A DNA stretch of 64,000 bases from an uncultured Phascolarctobacterium sp. GTDB lineage: Bacteria > Bacillota > Negativicutes > Acidaminococcales > Acidaminococcaceae. Shown here in pieces: positions 1 to 8,643 of the stretch. Position 1 is the first letter of the stretch, and each line of letters starts with the position of its first letter. The DNA is taken from NCBI GenBank assembly GCA_949295115.1, contig CASFJU010000013.1, positions 1 to 64,000 on the forward strand, written 5' to 3'. Under the pieces are notes generated by a model. The model did not search any database. It was not told the DNA's origin and worked only from the letters and a program-made list of their open reading frames with translations. Made by a program: the position numbers and the translations under genes.

Positions 1-132
1 TTCGTCCATGCCGTATTTTTGTTCTACGGACTGAAACCACACGCCGTCCATCGCCAGCCAGTTTTTGCAGTAGTTTTCTATCAGTTCAATCAGCTGTTCC
101 TTGCTGTAATCCTTTAAAGTTTCGTTAACCAT
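1..132 (-). CDS. Conserved protein, DUF6125-like (partial, N-terminus only)
   Basis: Only the first 44 codons are present, and the gene runs off the left edge. The start is an ATG preceded by a strong AAGGAGG. The peptide begins MVNETLKDYSKEQLIEL and contains NWLAMDGVWFQSVE, which resembles from memory the DUF6125 family, small cytosolic proteins of anaerobic bacteria with no established function. No signal peptide or membrane segment is visible. It lies on the same strand as the uracil permease, but the permease terminator and more than 100 bases separate them, so it is probably a separate unit downstream. The family name rests on recall of the N-terminal pattern; that this is a real gene is well supported by its ribosome-binding site and open frame. 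Confidence 0.6.
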   Translation of the reverse strand, partial: MVNETLKDYSKEQLIELIENYCKNWLAMDGVWFQSVEQKYGMDE

Positions 133-193
133 AAAACCGCCTCCTTATTATAATTATATCCGCCCAAGCGGGATAAAAACAATACGCACACAT

Positions 194-230
194 AAAAAAA
201 GCAGGCTAACCGAAAAGTTAATCTGCTTTT
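194..230 (-). terminator. Rho-independent terminator of the uracil permease gene
   Basis: Read on the minus strand, a 13-nt arm (AAAGCAGATTAAC) and its partner (GTTAGCCTGCTTT, two mismatches) enclose a six-base loop and run into a T-tract. It lies just after the permease stop codon. Confidence 0.85.
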
Positions 231-239
231 GGTATTTTT

Positions 240-1490
240 TTAGATGTGGTTCAAAAATCCGAGGCGGTCGAGGATTTTGAAGGTTACGCTGAGCACGATG
301 GCGACAAGCGTTGCCAGAACCATGCCCTGTACGCTGATGGTGCCGAAGGTAAGTTTTGCGCCGGACAGGCCGATAATCATAATAACGGCGGTCATAACAA
401 GGTTAGAGGATTTGCTGTAATCAACCTTGCTTTCAACCAGTACGCGCAGGCCGCTGGCAGCGATAACGCCGAACAGCAGTATGCACACGCCGCCCATTAC
501 CGGCACGGGGATGCTGTGGATGAGTTCGGACAGCTTGCCGATGAAGCTGAGCAGAATGGCAAGCACTGCCGCGCCGCCGATAACCCACACGCTGTAAACT
601 TTGGTGATGGCCATAACGCCGATGTTCTCACCGTAAGTGGTGTTAGGCGTTGCGCCAAAGAAGCCGGACAGAATGTTGGAGCAGCCGTCCGCAAACAGCG
701 AACGGGACAGCCCCGGGTCTTTAATCAGGTCGCGCTCGACAATGTTGCCGGTTACAACTAAGTGGCCAATGTGTTCAGCCAGTACAACCAGCGCCGCAGG
801 CGCGATGATTAAGATGGCGTCCAGATTGAATACCGGGTTGTAGAAGTGCGGAATCTGGAACCAGGGCGCGTTGATGACGGGCGTCAAATCGACAAGGCCC
901 ATAAACAGCGCCATTATATAGCCGCAGATAACGGCGAACAGCACCGGAATGATGCCGAGGAAGCCGCGGAAGGCAACCGAGCCGATAATTGCTACGGCAA
1001 GCGTAAACATGGAAACGATAATGTGGTCGGGGTTGATGTTTTCGCCCGTCAAACCGGCCATACCGGCAGCGGTCGGCGCAAGCTCAAGGCCGATAACGGC
1101 GATGATGGCGCCCATACACGCAGGCGGGAAGATAACGTCAATCCAGCCCGTGCCGGTGGCTTTGATAAGTGCGGAAAACAAAATAAAGATAATGCCGAAC
1201 ACGATAAAGCCGGACTGCGCGTCGTGGTAACTGCTGGTTGCCATAATGGCCAGCACCGGCGAGATGAACGCGAAGCTGGAACCCAGATACGACGGGATGC
1301 GCCCTTTGGTGATGAACAGATACAGCAGCGTGCCGATACCGTTCATAAACAGGCAAGTCGTCGGGCTGACGTTAAACAAAAACGGAACGAGCACCGTAGA
1401 GCCGAACATTGCAAACAGATGCTGGATACTGAGCGGAATGTTCAGCGCAAGGGGCGGGCGTTCTTCAACTTGGATGATTCTTTTTTCCAT
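240..1490 (-). CDS. uraA: Uracil/xanthine permease (NCS2 family)
   Basis: A nucleobase:cation symporter of the NCS2 family, most likely importing uracil across the inner membrane for pyrimidine salvage. The 416-residue protein is almost entirely hydrophobic, with about 12-14 membrane segments. Recognisable stretches are SIQHLFAMFGSTVLVP near the N-terminus, YLGSSFAFI, and the substrate-site region VVLAEHIGHL followed by ATPNTTYGEN, which match UraA-type carriers. Two ATGs lie six bases apart. The second is chosen because AGAGG sits about 8 bases before it but only 2 bases before the first. The gene stands alone with its own promoter and terminator. I saw no clear PyrR-binding or riboswitch structure in the short leader. 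Xanthine/uric acid relatives share the fold, so the exact base transported is inferred. Confidence 0.9.
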   Translation of the reverse strand: MEKRIIQVEERPPLALNIPLSIQHLFAMFGSTVLVPFLFNVSPTTCLFMNGIGTLLYLFITKGRIPSYLGSSFAFISPVLAIMATSSYHDAQSGFIVFGIIFILFSALIKATGTGWIDVIFPPACMGAIIAVIGLELAPTAAGMAGLTGENINPDHIIVSMFTLAVAIIGSVAFRGFLGIIPVLFAVICGYIMALFMGLVDLTPVINAPWFQIPHFYNPVFNLDAILIIAPAALVVLAEHIGHLVVTGNIVERDLIKDPGLSRSLFADGCSNILSGFFGATPNTTYGENIGVMAITKVYSVWVIGGAAVLAILLSFIGKLSELIHSIPVPVMGGVCILLFGVIAASGLRVLVESKVDYSKSSNLVMTAVIMIIGLSGAKLTFGTISVQGMVLATLVAIVLSVTFKILDRLGFLNHI

Positions 1491-1526
1491 GCACATAACC
1501 TCTTTTCTGTTTTTTAAACCTATAAT

Positions 1527-1555
1527 ATTTTAATGGTTTTTGCCGCAAATGGCAA
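1527..1555 (-). promoter_or_regulatory. SigmaA-type promoter for uraA
   Basis: On the minus strand TTGCCA and TAAAAT are separated by exactly 17 bases. The -10 hexamer ends about 37 bases before the uraA start codon. Confidence 0.7.
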
Positions 1556-1656
1556 GTTTGTAAAAAAGTTTTTTGCGCCTTTTGCCCTGGCAGATTTTAA
1601 CTTTGCGAAAAATTTTAAAAATATATCCCCACGGCGTGGAATATAAATGTTATGTT

Positions 1657-1665
1657 TGATATAAT
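1657..1665 (+). promoter_or_regulatory. Extended -10 promoter element for cdaA
   Basis: The sequence TGATATAAT has the TGn extension directly before a perfect TATAAT. No good -35 hexamer is visible. It lies about 28 bases upstream of the cdaA start, so the leader would be short. Confidence 0.55.
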
Positions 1666-1692
1666 AATGGTAGTATTTTTACGAAATGGGTG

Positions 1693-2535
1693 ATGTTTTT
1701 GCTGACGAATATTAACAGCCTCATCAAAACCATCGGCATCCTTGATGTGATAGATATTTTGGTGGTGGCGTATTTTCTTTTCAGAATATACTTAATGCTG
1801 AAAAACACCAGGGCCGCGGTGCTTGTTAAAGGCTTACTCACGCTTGGCGCGATTATGTTTATCAGCCGCTGGCTTAATTTGCATGTTATCAGCTGGGTGC
1901 TGGAAAAAAGCATGACGGTGCTGATAGTTGCACTGCCGATTGTGTTCCAGCCGGAGCTGCGCCGCGCGCTGGAGCAGATTGGCCGCGGGCGTTTGTTCCG
2001 CAAGCACGGCGAACTGGACGAATACGAGGTTGACGAAATGGTTAACTCCATTACTTCTGCCGCCGTGGTTATGGGGCGCCGCAAGCTGGGCGCCTTGATT
2101 GTTATCGAGCGCGAAATCGGTTTGGAGGAACGCATCGAAACGGGCGTTGCCATTGACGGTATCATCAGCGACAGCCTTTTGCTGAACATTTTTGAAAAAG
2201 ACACGCCGCTGCATGACGGCGCGGTAATAATCCGCGGCAACCGCATTGCTGCCGCAAGCTGCCTTTTGCCGCTGACGGAGATGCGTAATTTAAGCCAGGA
2301 GCTTGGCACGCGCCACCGTGCCGCGCTGGGCATTTCGGAGCAGTCTGACGCCGTTATCCTTGTTGTTAGCGAGGAAACGGGCACGATTTCCCTTGCGCGC
2401 AACGGCACTTTGCAGCGTTATTTAACGGCGGACGACGTGAAGGAGTTTTTAAAGGCTTCCATTACGCGCCCCAAGGCAGATTTTAAACAGGTTCTTCGTG
2501 AAAAAATAGACGAATTAAGAGGTGACAAAAAATGA
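1693..2535 (+). CDS. cdaA: Diadenylate cyclase CdaA
   Basis: Makes cyclic di-AMP from two ATP; this second messenger controls potassium transport and cell-wall homeostasis in Firmicutes. Three hydrophobic helices fill roughly residues 10-85 and anchor the protein in the membrane. The DAC domain follows, with the catalytic DGA motif near residue 175 (LHDGAVIIRG) and the RHR motif near 207 (GTRHRAALG). The length of 280 residues is normal for CdaA. The ATG is preferred over a GTG three bases upstream; its ribosome-binding site is weak. The stop overlaps the start of cdaR by four bases (ATGA), which implies translational coupling. cdaA-cdaR-glmM is the conserved Firmicutes order and links c-di-AMP to peptidoglycan precursor supply. 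Here one extra gene sits before glmM. Confidence 0.96.
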   Translation: MFLLTNINSLIKTIGILDVIDILVVAYFLFRIYLMLKNTRAAVLVKGLLTLGAIMFISRWLNLHVISWVLEKSMTVLIVALPIVFQPELRRALEQIGRGRLFRKHGELDEYEVDEMVNSITSAAVVMGRRKLGALIVIEREIGLEERIETGVAIDGIISDSLLLNIFEKDTPLHDGAVIIRGNRIAAASCLLPLTEMRNLSQELGTRHRAALGISEQSDAVILVVSEETGTISLARNGTLQRYLTADDVKEFLKASITRPKADFKQVLREKIDELRGDKK

Positions 2536-3443
2536 AGCAGTTTTTCGAGCGTGAGAATTTAATTCCGCGTATCGTCACCTTGTTTGTTGCCTGCGGATTG
2601 TGGCTTTATGTTATGAGCGAGCAGAACCCCGTGATTGAGCGCGATTTTGTGGTTAAATTACAGCAGCGCAATGTTGCGGAGGACATGGTTGTGCTGAACG
2701 CGCCGGATAACGTAAAGGTTAAAGTTACCGGGCAGCGCAGCGTTGTTGGCGGCGTTACCGATAAAGAAGTAACGGCTTATATCGACTGCGCGGGGCTTGA
2801 AGTAGGCCAGCAGAACGTGCATGTTAATGCCGAGTTTCCGGAAGGGCAGGTTGTGGAGGTTAACCCCAACAACATTTACCTGTACCTTGATAAAATAGGC
2901 GAAAGGACGATGCCGGTAGAAACGGTTGTTATCGGCCTGCCTTCCAACGATTATGCCCTGAGCAGGCAGTCCATCGAGCCGGAAACGGTTACGGTGCGCG
3001 GTGCGGGGCACAGGCTTGACTCCATGGTTAAAGTTGTTGCGCCGGTTGACGTCAGCGAAAAGCAGCGCGATTTTGAAATGCAGAGCCATCTGGTTGCCAT
3101 TAGCGACACTGGCGCGGAAATGCACGATTTGGTAATTGAGCCGGGCGACGTAAGCATTAAGGCAAGCCTGGTGCGCCAGATGATCAGCACGGAGCTGCCG
3201 GTGGTTGTAACCATGACGGGCGAGCTTGCCGACGGCAGAAAACTGGTGAAAGCCGTGAGCGACCCTGAAAAGGTAAGCATTCTGGCAGAGCCTTCCGTGG
3301 CGCACAGCATGGTTTCCATCCATACCAAAGAAGTGGATTTGAGCAGAATGCGCTCGGACGGAACTATTGAAGTGGAACTGGATTTACCCGACAAAGTGAT
3401 GAGCGACACCAAAAGGGTAAGGGTAAGTTTTGTAACCGAGTAA
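2532..3443 (+). CDS. cdaR: CdaA regulator CdaR (YbbR-domain protein)
   Basis: A membrane-anchored protein with YbbR repeats that in other Firmicutes binds and modulates CdaA. One hydrophobic helix near residues 13-30 (IVTLFVACGLWLYVM) is followed by an extracytoplasmic part made of beta-rich YbbR repeats. The repeats can be seen in recurring patterns such as VTVRGAGHRLDSM and VKVKVTGQRSVVG. The length of 303 residues fits a protein with three or so repeats. It is coupled to cdaA through an ATGA overlap. Function is assigned from family and neighbourhood, as the repeats have no catalytic residues. Confidence 0.9.
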   Translation: MKQFFERENLIPRIVTLFVACGLWLYVMSEQNPVIERDFVVKLQQRNVAEDMVVLNAPDNVKVKVTGQRSVVGGVTDKEVTAYIDCAGLEVGQQNVHVNAEFPEGQVVEVNPNNIYLYLDKIGERTMPVETVVIGLPSNDYALSRQSIEPETVTVRGAGHRLDSMVKVVAPVDVSEKQRDFEMQSHLVAISDTGAEMHDLVIEPGDVSIKASLVRQMISTELPVVVTMTGELADGRKLVKAVSDPEKVSILAEPSVAHSMVSIHTKEVDLSRMRSDGTIEVELDLPDKVMSDTKRVRVSFVTE

Positions 3444-3454
3444 CGGAGAGATAA

Positions 3455-5053
3455 ATGCTTTTAAGGATAAACAATGTAAGGATTAGCCTGACGGGCGAGC
3501 AGACGCTGAAAGAAGCCGCTGCCCGCAAGCTGGGCGTTAAAAAGCAGGATTTGGGCAAGGTGCGCGTTTTGCGCCGCGCGGTGGATGCCAGGCGCAAGAG
3601 CAACATCGTCATCAACTACCACCTGCTGGCGGAGCTGGACGCCCCGGCACGCCTTGTAACCCGCCTGCTGCGCGATAAGGACGTTACCCGCTTTAAGGAA
3701 GAAACGGCAGCGCCGCCGCTGATGGGCGAGGAGAAGATTACCGAACGCCCGGTTGTTATAGGCGCGGGGCCTGCGGGTTTGGTTGCCGCTTTGGAGCTGG
3801 CACGTTACGGTTATAAGCCGCTTTTATTGGAACGCGGCAAAAAAATAGCCGCACGCGTTGATGACGTGCAGCGTTTTTGGCAAAAGGGCGAGTTTAACCC
3901 CGACAGCAATGTGCAGTTTGGCGAGGGCGGCGCAGGCACCTTCAGCGACGGCAAGCTGACGACGCGTGTTAATGACCCCGTGATGAACGATATTTTAAAA
4001 CTGTTTGTACAGGCCGGCGCGCCGGAGGAAATCCTGTGGGAGCAGAAGCCACACGTCGGCACGGACAAGCTGCGTGCCATGGTGGCCGGTTTAAATAAAA
4101 TGATTTGCGCTTATGGCGGCGAAATCCGTTTTGAAACGTGCGCTGCTGACTTTATTGTTGAAGATAATGCCGTTAAGGGCGTAATTACGCAGACGGGCGA
4201 AAAGATTTACGCACCGGCTGTTATTTTGGCGTGCGGGCACAGTGCGCGCGATACTTACGAAGTGCTGGCGCAGCATAAAATCGCCGTGGAAGCAAAGGCT
4301 TTTGCCATTGGCGTGCGCATTGAACACCCGCAGGAACTGATTGACCGTGCGCAGTACGGCAGTTTTGCAGGGCACGCTAAACTTGGTGCGGCGGATTATG
4401 CCGTTGTGTGGCACCGCCCGGACAGCAGCCGTACGGCGTATTCGTTTTGCATGTGCCCCGGCGGGCAGGTGGTTGGCGCTGCCAGCGAAACGGGCGGCGT
4501 GGTTGTTAACGGCATGAGTATGTACAAGCGCGACAGCGGCATTGCCAACAGCGCTTTGGTGGTTAACGTAACGCCGGACGATTTTGGGCATAACGCGCTC
4601 GACGGCGTGGAGTTTCAGCGCAAATGGGAACGTCTGGCGTTTAAAGCGGGCGGCGGTAATTATTACGCACCGGCGCAGAATTTTAAAACCTTTCTGGACG
4701 GCATAGCGCCGAGTGTGGAAAGTCTTGTGAACCCAAGCTGCCGCCCCGGCATAAAGGCCTGCGATTTAAATGCCGTGCTGCCGGAATACGTAACATCAAC
4801 CCTGCGCGGCGGCATACAGGCCTTTGGGCAGCGTTTAAGCGGTTTTGACGACGGCGGCGCACTTTTAACCGGCGTCGAAACACGCACCAGCGCGCCTCTG
4901 CGTATTATGCGCGGCGACGACAAACAGTCCGTATCACACAAGGGCCTGTACCCCTGCGGCGAAGGCGCGGGCTACGCGGGCGGCATCATGAGCGCGGCGC
5001 TGGACGGTTATCACGTGGCGCGTGCGGTTATGGCACGCTTTGCACCCTTTTGA
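3455..5053 (+). CDS. FAD-dependent dehydrogenase-like protein (COG2509 type)
   Basis: A 532-residue flavoprotein of unknown substrate. The first ~90 residues form a small N-terminal domain typical of this family (LLRINNVRISLTGEQTL). It is followed by a dinucleotide-binding motif GAGPAGLVAALELARYG and its acidic strand end LLLERG. Further family signs are QFGEGGAGTFSDGKLTTR and the C-terminal CGEGAGYAGGIMSAALDG, where FAD would be closed in. It starts 11 bases after cdaR, with a purine-rich site GGAGAG before the ATG, so it belongs to the cdaA operon. Relatives are widespread in Firmicutes and annotated only as NAD(P)/FAD-dependent oxidoreductases. A redox role in the cytoplasm is inferred. 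Confidence 0.88.
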   Translation: MLLRINNVRISLTGEQTLKEAAARKLGVKKQDLGKVRVLRRAVDARRKSNIVINYHLLAELDAPARLVTRLLRDKDVTRFKEETAAPPLMGEEKITERPVVIGAGPAGLVAALELARYGYKPLLLERGKKIAARVDDVQRFWQKGEFNPDSNVQFGEGGAGTFSDGKLTTRVNDPVMNDILKLFVQAGAPEEILWEQKPHVGTDKLRAMVAGLNKMICAYGGEIRFETCAADFIVEDNAVKGVITQTGEKIYAPAVILACGHSARDTYEVLAQHKIAVEAKAFAIGVRIEHPQELIDRAQYGSFAGHAKLGAADYAVVWHRPDSSRTAYSFCMCPGGQVVGAASETGGVVVNGMSMYKRDSGIANSALVVNVTPDDFGHNALDGVEFQRKWERLAFKAGGGNYYAPAQNFKTFLDGIAPSVESLVNPSCRPGIKACDLNAVLPEYVTSTLRGGIQAFGQRLSGFDDGGALLTGVETRTSAPLRIMRGDDKQSVSHKGLYPCGEGAGYAGGIMSAALDGYHVARAVMARFAPF

Positions 5054-5055
5054 TA

Positions 5056-5084
5056 TTGCTAAATCGGCGAAAGCCTGCTATAAT
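5056..5084 (+). promoter_or_regulatory. SigmaA-type promoter for glmM
   Basis: TTGCTA and a perfect TATAAT are separated by 17 bases in the gap after the flavoprotein gene, about 50 bases before the glmM start. It suggests glmM can be transcribed apart from cdaAR. Confidence 0.75.
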
Positions 5085-5132
5085 ACTTGCGGCAAATTGA
5101 TTTAAACTTTACATATACTGGAGGTTTTTATA

Positions 5133-6473
5133 ATGGCTCGTTTATTTGGTACTGACGGCGTCCGCGGCGTGGCTAACGTGGAGCTGACCCCGGAGCTGGC
5201 GTTTAAGCTGGGGCGCGCGGCTGCTTCCTACTTCGGCAGGGAAACGCGCAACCCTAAAATCATCATCGGGCGCGATACGCGTTTAAGCGGCACGATGCTG
5301 GAAGCTGCTTTGGCAGCTGGCATCTGCTCTGCGGGCGGCGATGCGCATCTTTTGGGCGTTATTCCGACGCCGGCTGTTTCGTACTTGACCAGCAAACTGC
5401 ACGCCAATGCGGGTGCGGTAATTTCTGCTTCGCATAACCCGTTTGAGGACAATGGCATTAAATTCTTCTCGCAGACGGGGCACAAACTGCCTGACGCCGT
5501 TGAGGACGAGATTGAAGCAATGGTTGCCGCCGAACACGACAGCAGTAAAAACCCGCGCGGTTCTTCCGTCGGACGCGTGATTAACGAAGGCGAAATGGAC
5601 AAGCTGTACATTGACCACATCATTGCCAGCGCACCGACCAAGCTGAACGGCTTAAAGGTTGTCATGGACTGCTCCAACGGTGCGAACAGCCTGATTGCAC
5701 CGGTAATTCTGCGTACTTTGGGCGCGCAGGTTATTACCATTTTTAATAACCCTAACGGGATTAACATTAACAACGGCTGCGGCAGCACGCACCTTGAAGC
5801 TTTGCAGGCCAAAGTGCTGGAAGAAGGCGCTGACGTGGGCATTGCCAACGACGGCGACGCCGACCGCTGCCTGGCGGTAGACGAAAACGGCAAAGCGCTG
5901 GACGGCGACCAGATTATGCTCATCTGCGCTTTAGAGCTGATGAAAAAGAAAGAATTGCACGACAATGTGCTGGTAACGACCGTAATGAGCAATGTGGGCC
6001 TGCATAAGGCGATGGCTGAACATGGCGGGCGCTGCGTAAAAACCAATGTCGGCGACCGTTACGTGCTGGAAGAAATGCTGCGCGGCGGTTACAGTATTGG
6101 CGGCGAGCAGAGCGGGCACATTATTTTCAGTAAATACGCCAAAACCGGCGACGGCATTTTAACGGCGGTTCAGCTTTTGGGTGCAATGGTTAAAAACAAC
6201 AAACGTCTGTCCGAGCTTGGCGCGCTGATGACCAAATTCCCGCAGATTTTACTTAACGTGCGCGTTAAGGATAAATACGGCTGGGAAGACAACGAGGCCA
6301 TTAAAGAAATTATCAAAAAATATCAGGACGAACTGGGCGACAACGGGCAAATCCTTGTGCGCGCATCCGGTACCGAGCCTTTAATCCGCATTATGGCGGA
6401 AGGCCCCGTGCAGGAGCGGCTGGAGAACATCGTCGGCGCTATTGGCGAGGTTGTTACCCGCGAGTTAGGCTGA
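5133..6473 (+). CDS. glmM: Phosphoglucosamine mutase GlmM
   Basis: Converts glucosamine-6-phosphate to glucosamine-1-phosphate, the second step towards UDP-GlcNAc for peptidoglycan and lipopolysaccharide. The 446-residue protein has the full family set: FGTDGVRG at the N-terminus, the phosphoserine loop ISASHNPFEDNGIKFF with catalytic Ser100, the metal-binding loop NDGDADRC, the sugar-binding loop GGEQSGHI, and the phosphate-binding loop RASGTEPLIRIM near the C-terminus. GGAGG precedes the ATG at good spacing. Its product pathway starts with glmS, the next gene, so two consecutive enzymes of one pathway are adjacent but separately promoted. Confidence 0.98.
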   Translation: MARLFGTDGVRGVANVELTPELAFKLGRAAASYFGRETRNPKIIIGRDTRLSGTMLEAALAAGICSAGGDAHLLGVIPTPAVSYLTSKLHANAGAVISASHNPFEDNGIKFFSQTGHKLPDAVEDEIEAMVAAEHDSSKNPRGSSVGRVINEGEMDKLYIDHIIASAPTKLNGLKVVMDCSNGANSLIAPVILRTLGAQVITIFNNPNGININNGCGSTHLEALQAKVLEEGADVGIANDGDADRCLAVDENGKALDGDQIMLICALELMKKKELHDNVLVTTVMSNVGLHKAMAEHGGRCVKTNVGDRYVLEEMLRGGYSIGGEQSGHIIFSKYAKTGDGILTAVQLLGAMVKNNKRLSELGALMTKFPQILLNVRVKDKYGWEDNEAIKEIIKKYQDELGDNGQILVRASGTEPLIRIMAEGPVQERLENIVGAIGEVVTRELG

Positions 6474-6480
6474 TTTAACA

Positions 6481-6509
6481 TTGACCGCATTCTAAAAATA
6501 TAGTAAAAT
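6481..6509 (+). promoter_or_regulatory. SigmaA-type promoter of the glmS leader
   Basis: TTGACC and TAAAAT are separated by 17 bases, only a few bases after the glmM stop. Transcription would start near 6516, upstream of a hairpin and the glmS ribozyme. Confidence 0.8.
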
Positions 6510-6523
6510 AAATTGATGCAATG

Positions 6524-6556
6524 GTGCCGCATGGGACAGCCAGGCCTGTGCGGCAC
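6524..6556 (+). promoter_or_regulatory. Leader hairpin upstream of the glmS ribozyme
   Basis: The arms GTGCCGCA and TGCGGCAC pair perfectly over 8 bases around a 17-base loop. No T-tract follows, so it is not a terminator. The right arm could instead pair with a second copy of GTGCCGC inside the ribozyme at 6579-6585 (see findings). Confidence 0.5.
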
Positions 6557-6570
6557 AAAATGTATATTTC

Positions 6571-6712
6571 AAGCGCATGTGCCGCCACAGCGGCAGACGA
6601 GGCGGAGGTTTATCGAGTAGTCAGCGGGTGCCTCCCGGCCGGCTGCAGGCCGTAAGCAGACTGACAAAGCCCCGTGGCAACATGGGGGACAAAACAGCTG
6701 CGGCAGAACTGG
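6571..6712 (+). ncRNA. glmS ribozyme (GlcN6P-activated self-cleaving riboswitch)
   Basis: A catalytic RNA in the glmS 5' leader that uses glucosamine-6-phosphate as cofactor to cut itself, after which the glmS message is degraded. This gives feedback control of amino-sugar synthesis. The cleavage site should lie between A6572 and G6573 in AAGCGC. P2 is seen as GCCGC-CACA-GCGGC at 6581-6594. The conserved core follows as GACGAGG then GGTTTATCGA, and GCGGGTGCCTCC. A further hairpin AGCCCCGTG-GCAA-CATGGGG is next, and the element ends shortly before the glmS ribosome-binding site. The order and core words match the known Thermoanaerobacter ribozyme as I remember it. The exact 3' boundary is approximate. 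Confidence 0.93.
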
Positions 6713-6738
6713 CAAATAACCTTTAGGAGGATTTATAT

Positions 6739-8568
6739 ATGTGTGGTATTGTTGGTTACGTAGGCAACGCACAGGCAGCGCCCTTTTTGCTGCACGGCAT
6801 GAGCAAGCTGGAGTACCGCGGTTATGATTCCGCCGGTATCGCCGTTTACGAAAAAGACGGCATCCGCGTGGAAAAATGCGTTGGACGCCTTGACGCGCTG
6901 CGCCAGAAGCTGGAAGGCAGAATGCCGGAAGGCTGCATGGGCATCGGCCATACGCGCTGGGCTACGCACGGCCGCCCGAGCGACCGCAACTCGCATCCGC
7001 ATACGGACGAAAGCGGCGATTTTGTTGTTGTGCATAACGGCATTATCGAAAACTATCTGATGCTGAAGGAGCAGCTTATCGCCAAAGGGCAGAAGTTTGC
7101 TTCCGACACCGATACGGAAATTGTGGCTCACCTGTTTGCCGATTTTTACGATGGCGACATGGAAGAAGCCGTTAAAAAAGTTTTGAGGGTTATCGAAGGC
7201 TCTTACAGCCTGGTATTTATGTGCAAGGCCGAGCCTGATAAACTCATCTGCACCAAAAAGGACAACCCGCTCATCATCGGGCTGGGCGAGGGCGAAAACT
7301 TTATCGCGTCCGATATTCCGGCTATTATTGCCAAAACGCGCCGCACCTACATTATGAGCGACGGCGAAATTGCCACCGTTACCAAGGAAGGCGTTTGGGT
7401 GCAGGACATTAACGGCACGCCGATTACCAAAAAAGTATTTGAAGTTAACTGGAATGCCGAAGCTGCCGAAAAAGGCGGGTTTGAGCATTTTATGCTGAAA
7501 GAGATTTACGAACAGCCGAAAGCCATTAAAGACACCATGCGCGGCCGCCTCGCCGAAAACGGCACTGAAATCAACTTTGCCGAACTGGGCTGGACTGCCG
7601 AGGACTTTACCGGCATCAGCAAAATCTTTATTGTAGCCTGCGGCACGGCTTACCACGCCGGTATCGTCGGCAAATATTATCTGGAAAATCTGGCGCGCAT
7701 CCCTGTTGAAGTGGACATTGCCAGCGAATTCCGTTACCGCAACCCGATTGTTGACGCTAACTGCCTGACCATCGTTATCAGCCAGAGCGGCGAAACCATT
7801 GATACTTTGGCTGCTTTGAAAGAAGCAAAACGCCTTGGCAGCCGCACTTTGGCAGTTACCAATGTTGTTGGTTCTTCCATCGCGCGCGAGGCGGACCAGG
7901 TTGTTTACACCTACGCCGGCCCTGAAATTGCAGTAGCTTCAACCAAAGCTTACACCACGCAGCTTTTGGTAATGCTTATGCTTGCCGTTTATGTTGGCCG
8001 CTTACGCGGGACGCTTAGCGATGCGAAAGCTGCTGAACTTGCGGAAGGGTTGCACAAAGTGCCGGAACACCTGCACGACATGCTGGAAAACGTTGACCAG
8101 ATTAAAGTGTTTGCCCGCAACTACGGCAGCTGCCTTGATGCGTTCTTCCTCGGTCGCAGCCTTGACTACGCCGTTGCGCTGGAAGGTGCGCTGAAGCTGA
8201 AGGAAATCAGCTATATCCACGCCGAAGCTTATGCAGCAGGCGAGCTGAAACACGGCACGCTGGCACTGATTGTTGAAGGCGTACCCGTAATTGTGCTGGC
8301 AACGCAGGAAGATGTTTACGACAAAACCGTAAGCAATTTGCAGGAAGTAAAAGCGCGTGAAGCGATGGTTATTGCCATTGCGCTGGAAGGCGACGACAGC
8401 ATTGCCAAATACGCCGACCATGTTATTTACATTCCGCGTGCGGGCAAGGAACTGGCACCGCTGCTGGCAGTACTGCCTTTGCAGCTCTTAGCTTACTACG
8501 CAGCGCTTACCCGCGGCTGCGACGTGGACAAACCGCGTAACCTTGCGAAATCCGTAACAGTTGAATAA
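6739..8568 (+). CDS. glmS: Glutamine-fructose-6-phosphate aminotransferase GlmS
   Basis: Makes glucosamine-6-phosphate from fructose-6-phosphate and glutamine, the committed step of UDP-GlcNAc synthesis. Met1 is followed by the catalytic nucleophile Cys2 (MCGIVGYVG), which fixes the start, and AGGAGG precedes it. The glutaminase domain carries YRGYDSAG, GHTRWATHG and HNGIIENY. The isomerase half has two SIS domains, with ACGTAYHAG, SQSGETIDTL and, near the C-terminus, GELKHGTLAL and KSVTVE. The length of 609 residues is standard. It is controlled by the ribozyme in its leader and ends at a strong terminator, so it is monocistronic. Confidence 0.98.
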   Translation: MCGIVGYVGNAQAAPFLLHGMSKLEYRGYDSAGIAVYEKDGIRVEKCVGRLDALRQKLEGRMPEGCMGIGHTRWATHGRPSDRNSHPHTDESGDFVVVHNGIIENYLMLKEQLIAKGQKFASDTDTEIVAHLFADFYDGDMEEAVKKVLRVIEGSYSLVFMCKAEPDKLICTKKDNPLIIGLGEGENFIASDIPAIIAKTRRTYIMSDGEIATVTKEGVWVQDINGTPITKKVFEVNWNAEAAEKGGFEHFMLKEIYEQPKAIKDTMRGRLAENGTEINFAELGWTAEDFTGISKIFIVACGTAYHAGIVGKYYLENLARIPVEVDIASEFRYRNPIVDANCLTIVISQSGETIDTLAALKEAKRLGSRTLAVTNVVGSSIAREADQVVYTYAGPEIAVASTKAYTTQLLVMLMLAVYVGRLRGTLSDAKAAELAEGLHKVPEHLHDMLENVDQIKVFARNYGSCLDAFFLGRSLDYAVALEGALKLKEISYIHAEAYAAGELKHGTLALIVEGVPVIVLATQEDVYDKTVSNLQEVKAREAMVIAIALEGDDSIAKYADHVIYIPRAGKELAPLLAVLPLQLLAYYAALTRGCDVDKPRNLAKSVTVE

Positions 8569-8584
8569 TAAAGTCAAATAACAA

Positions 8585-8618
8585 AAAACACCATCATTTT
8601 AAGTGATGGTGTTTTTTT
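8585..8618 (+). terminator. Rho-independent terminator of glmS
   Basis: Perfect arms AACACCATCA and TGATGGTGTT enclose a short loop and are followed by seven T residues. Confidence 0.9.
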
Positions 8619-8643
8619 ATGCCGCTATTATTAAAAAAAGTGC

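Noticed and set aside
1497-1656. Riboswitch or PyrR attenuator between uraA and cdaA
   Set aside because: Only a short leader follows the uraA promoter, with no terminator-antiterminator pair or PyrR-binding sequence that I can support.
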